Origin: Acidobacteriota bacterium
GTDB taxonomy: Bacteria > Acidobacteriota > UBA4820 > DSQY01
Length of the DNA: 5,360 nt
Direction: 5' to 3'
NCBI GenBank assembly: GCA_022759065.1
Contig: JAEMPZ010000088.1
Coordinates: forward strand, 1 to 5,360
The translations under genes and the position numbers were made by a program. Below the pieces are notes generated by a model. It searched no databases. It had not been told where the DNA came from and saw only the letters and a list, made by a program, of their open reading frames with translations. Of the stretch, positions 5,298-5,360 are shown piece after piece. The stretch's first letter is position 1; every line of letters begins with the position of its first letter.

Positions 5298-5326
5298 TCA
5301 CCACAAAGGCACAAAGACACCAAGGG
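5298..5326 (+). repeat. 29-bp dispersed-type repeat, right copy
   Basis: This is the plus-strand copy of the element at 224-252 (26 of 29 positions identical, inverted orientation). It reads TCACCACA, then AAGGCAC, then AAAGACACCAAGGG. It continues to the window edge as a purine-rich stretch with repeated GGGAGG/GGAGG words (5335-5360). No gene is seen between 5127 and 5360 on either strand. Confidence 0.8.
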
Positions 5327-5360
5327 AAGACTCACAGGGAGGTCACGGAGGTAAGGGAGG

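Overview
The window holds two complete metallopeptidase genes in tandem on the minus strand. The three spaces around them are packed with short, low-complexity repeats. The base composition looks moderately GC-rich (about 60% by eye). The two proteins and the repeat types fit a GC-rich bacterium. The dispersed repeats resemble ones I associate with environmental and uncultured groups such as Deltaproteobacteria-like or Acidobacteria-like lineages. I cannot place it more precisely, and nothing here indicates a plasmid, phage or CRISPR locus.

Layout, left to right. Positions 1-69 may be the 3' end of a plus-strand gene cut by the window edge (weak). Positions 70-284 are a repeat-rich space: a heptamer block, a GC-rich palindrome and one copy of a 29-bp repeat. 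Positions 285-2066 (minus) encode a 593-residue M1 aminopeptidase of the leukotriene A4 hydrolase (LTA4H) type, with a good Shine-Dalgarno (SD) sequence, a GC-rich hairpin in its leader and a plausible promoter. Positions 2067-2453 are a 387-bp space. It holds that promoter, a six-tract G-quadruplex motif made of 7-bp units, a second heptamer block, and a 14-unit heptamer run that continues into the stop codon of the next gene. Positions 2454-5126 (minus) encode an 890-residue, two-domain M16 (insulinase/pitrilysin-like) zinc peptidase. Positions 5127-5360 hold its SD and a possible -10 box, a degenerate heptamer/palindrome region, and a second, inverted copy of the 29-bp repeat.

The two enzymes could act in sequence on peptides: the M16 enzyme cuts oligopeptides internally and the M1 enzyme trims N-terminal residues. 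That coupling is inferred from family knowledge and from their being adjacent and co-directional. The long repeat-filled gap and the separate promoter argue that they are transcribed separately. Neither protein has a clear signal peptide from its best-supported start, so both are probably cytosolic; a secreted alternative for the M16 protein is discussed.

The genes are recognisable family members, and I do not see a new multi-gene system. The least ordinary content is the repeats. Several different families all have a 7-bp period, they are arranged as inverted pairs, they include a strong G-quadruplex motif, and they abut or form the stop codon of a gene.
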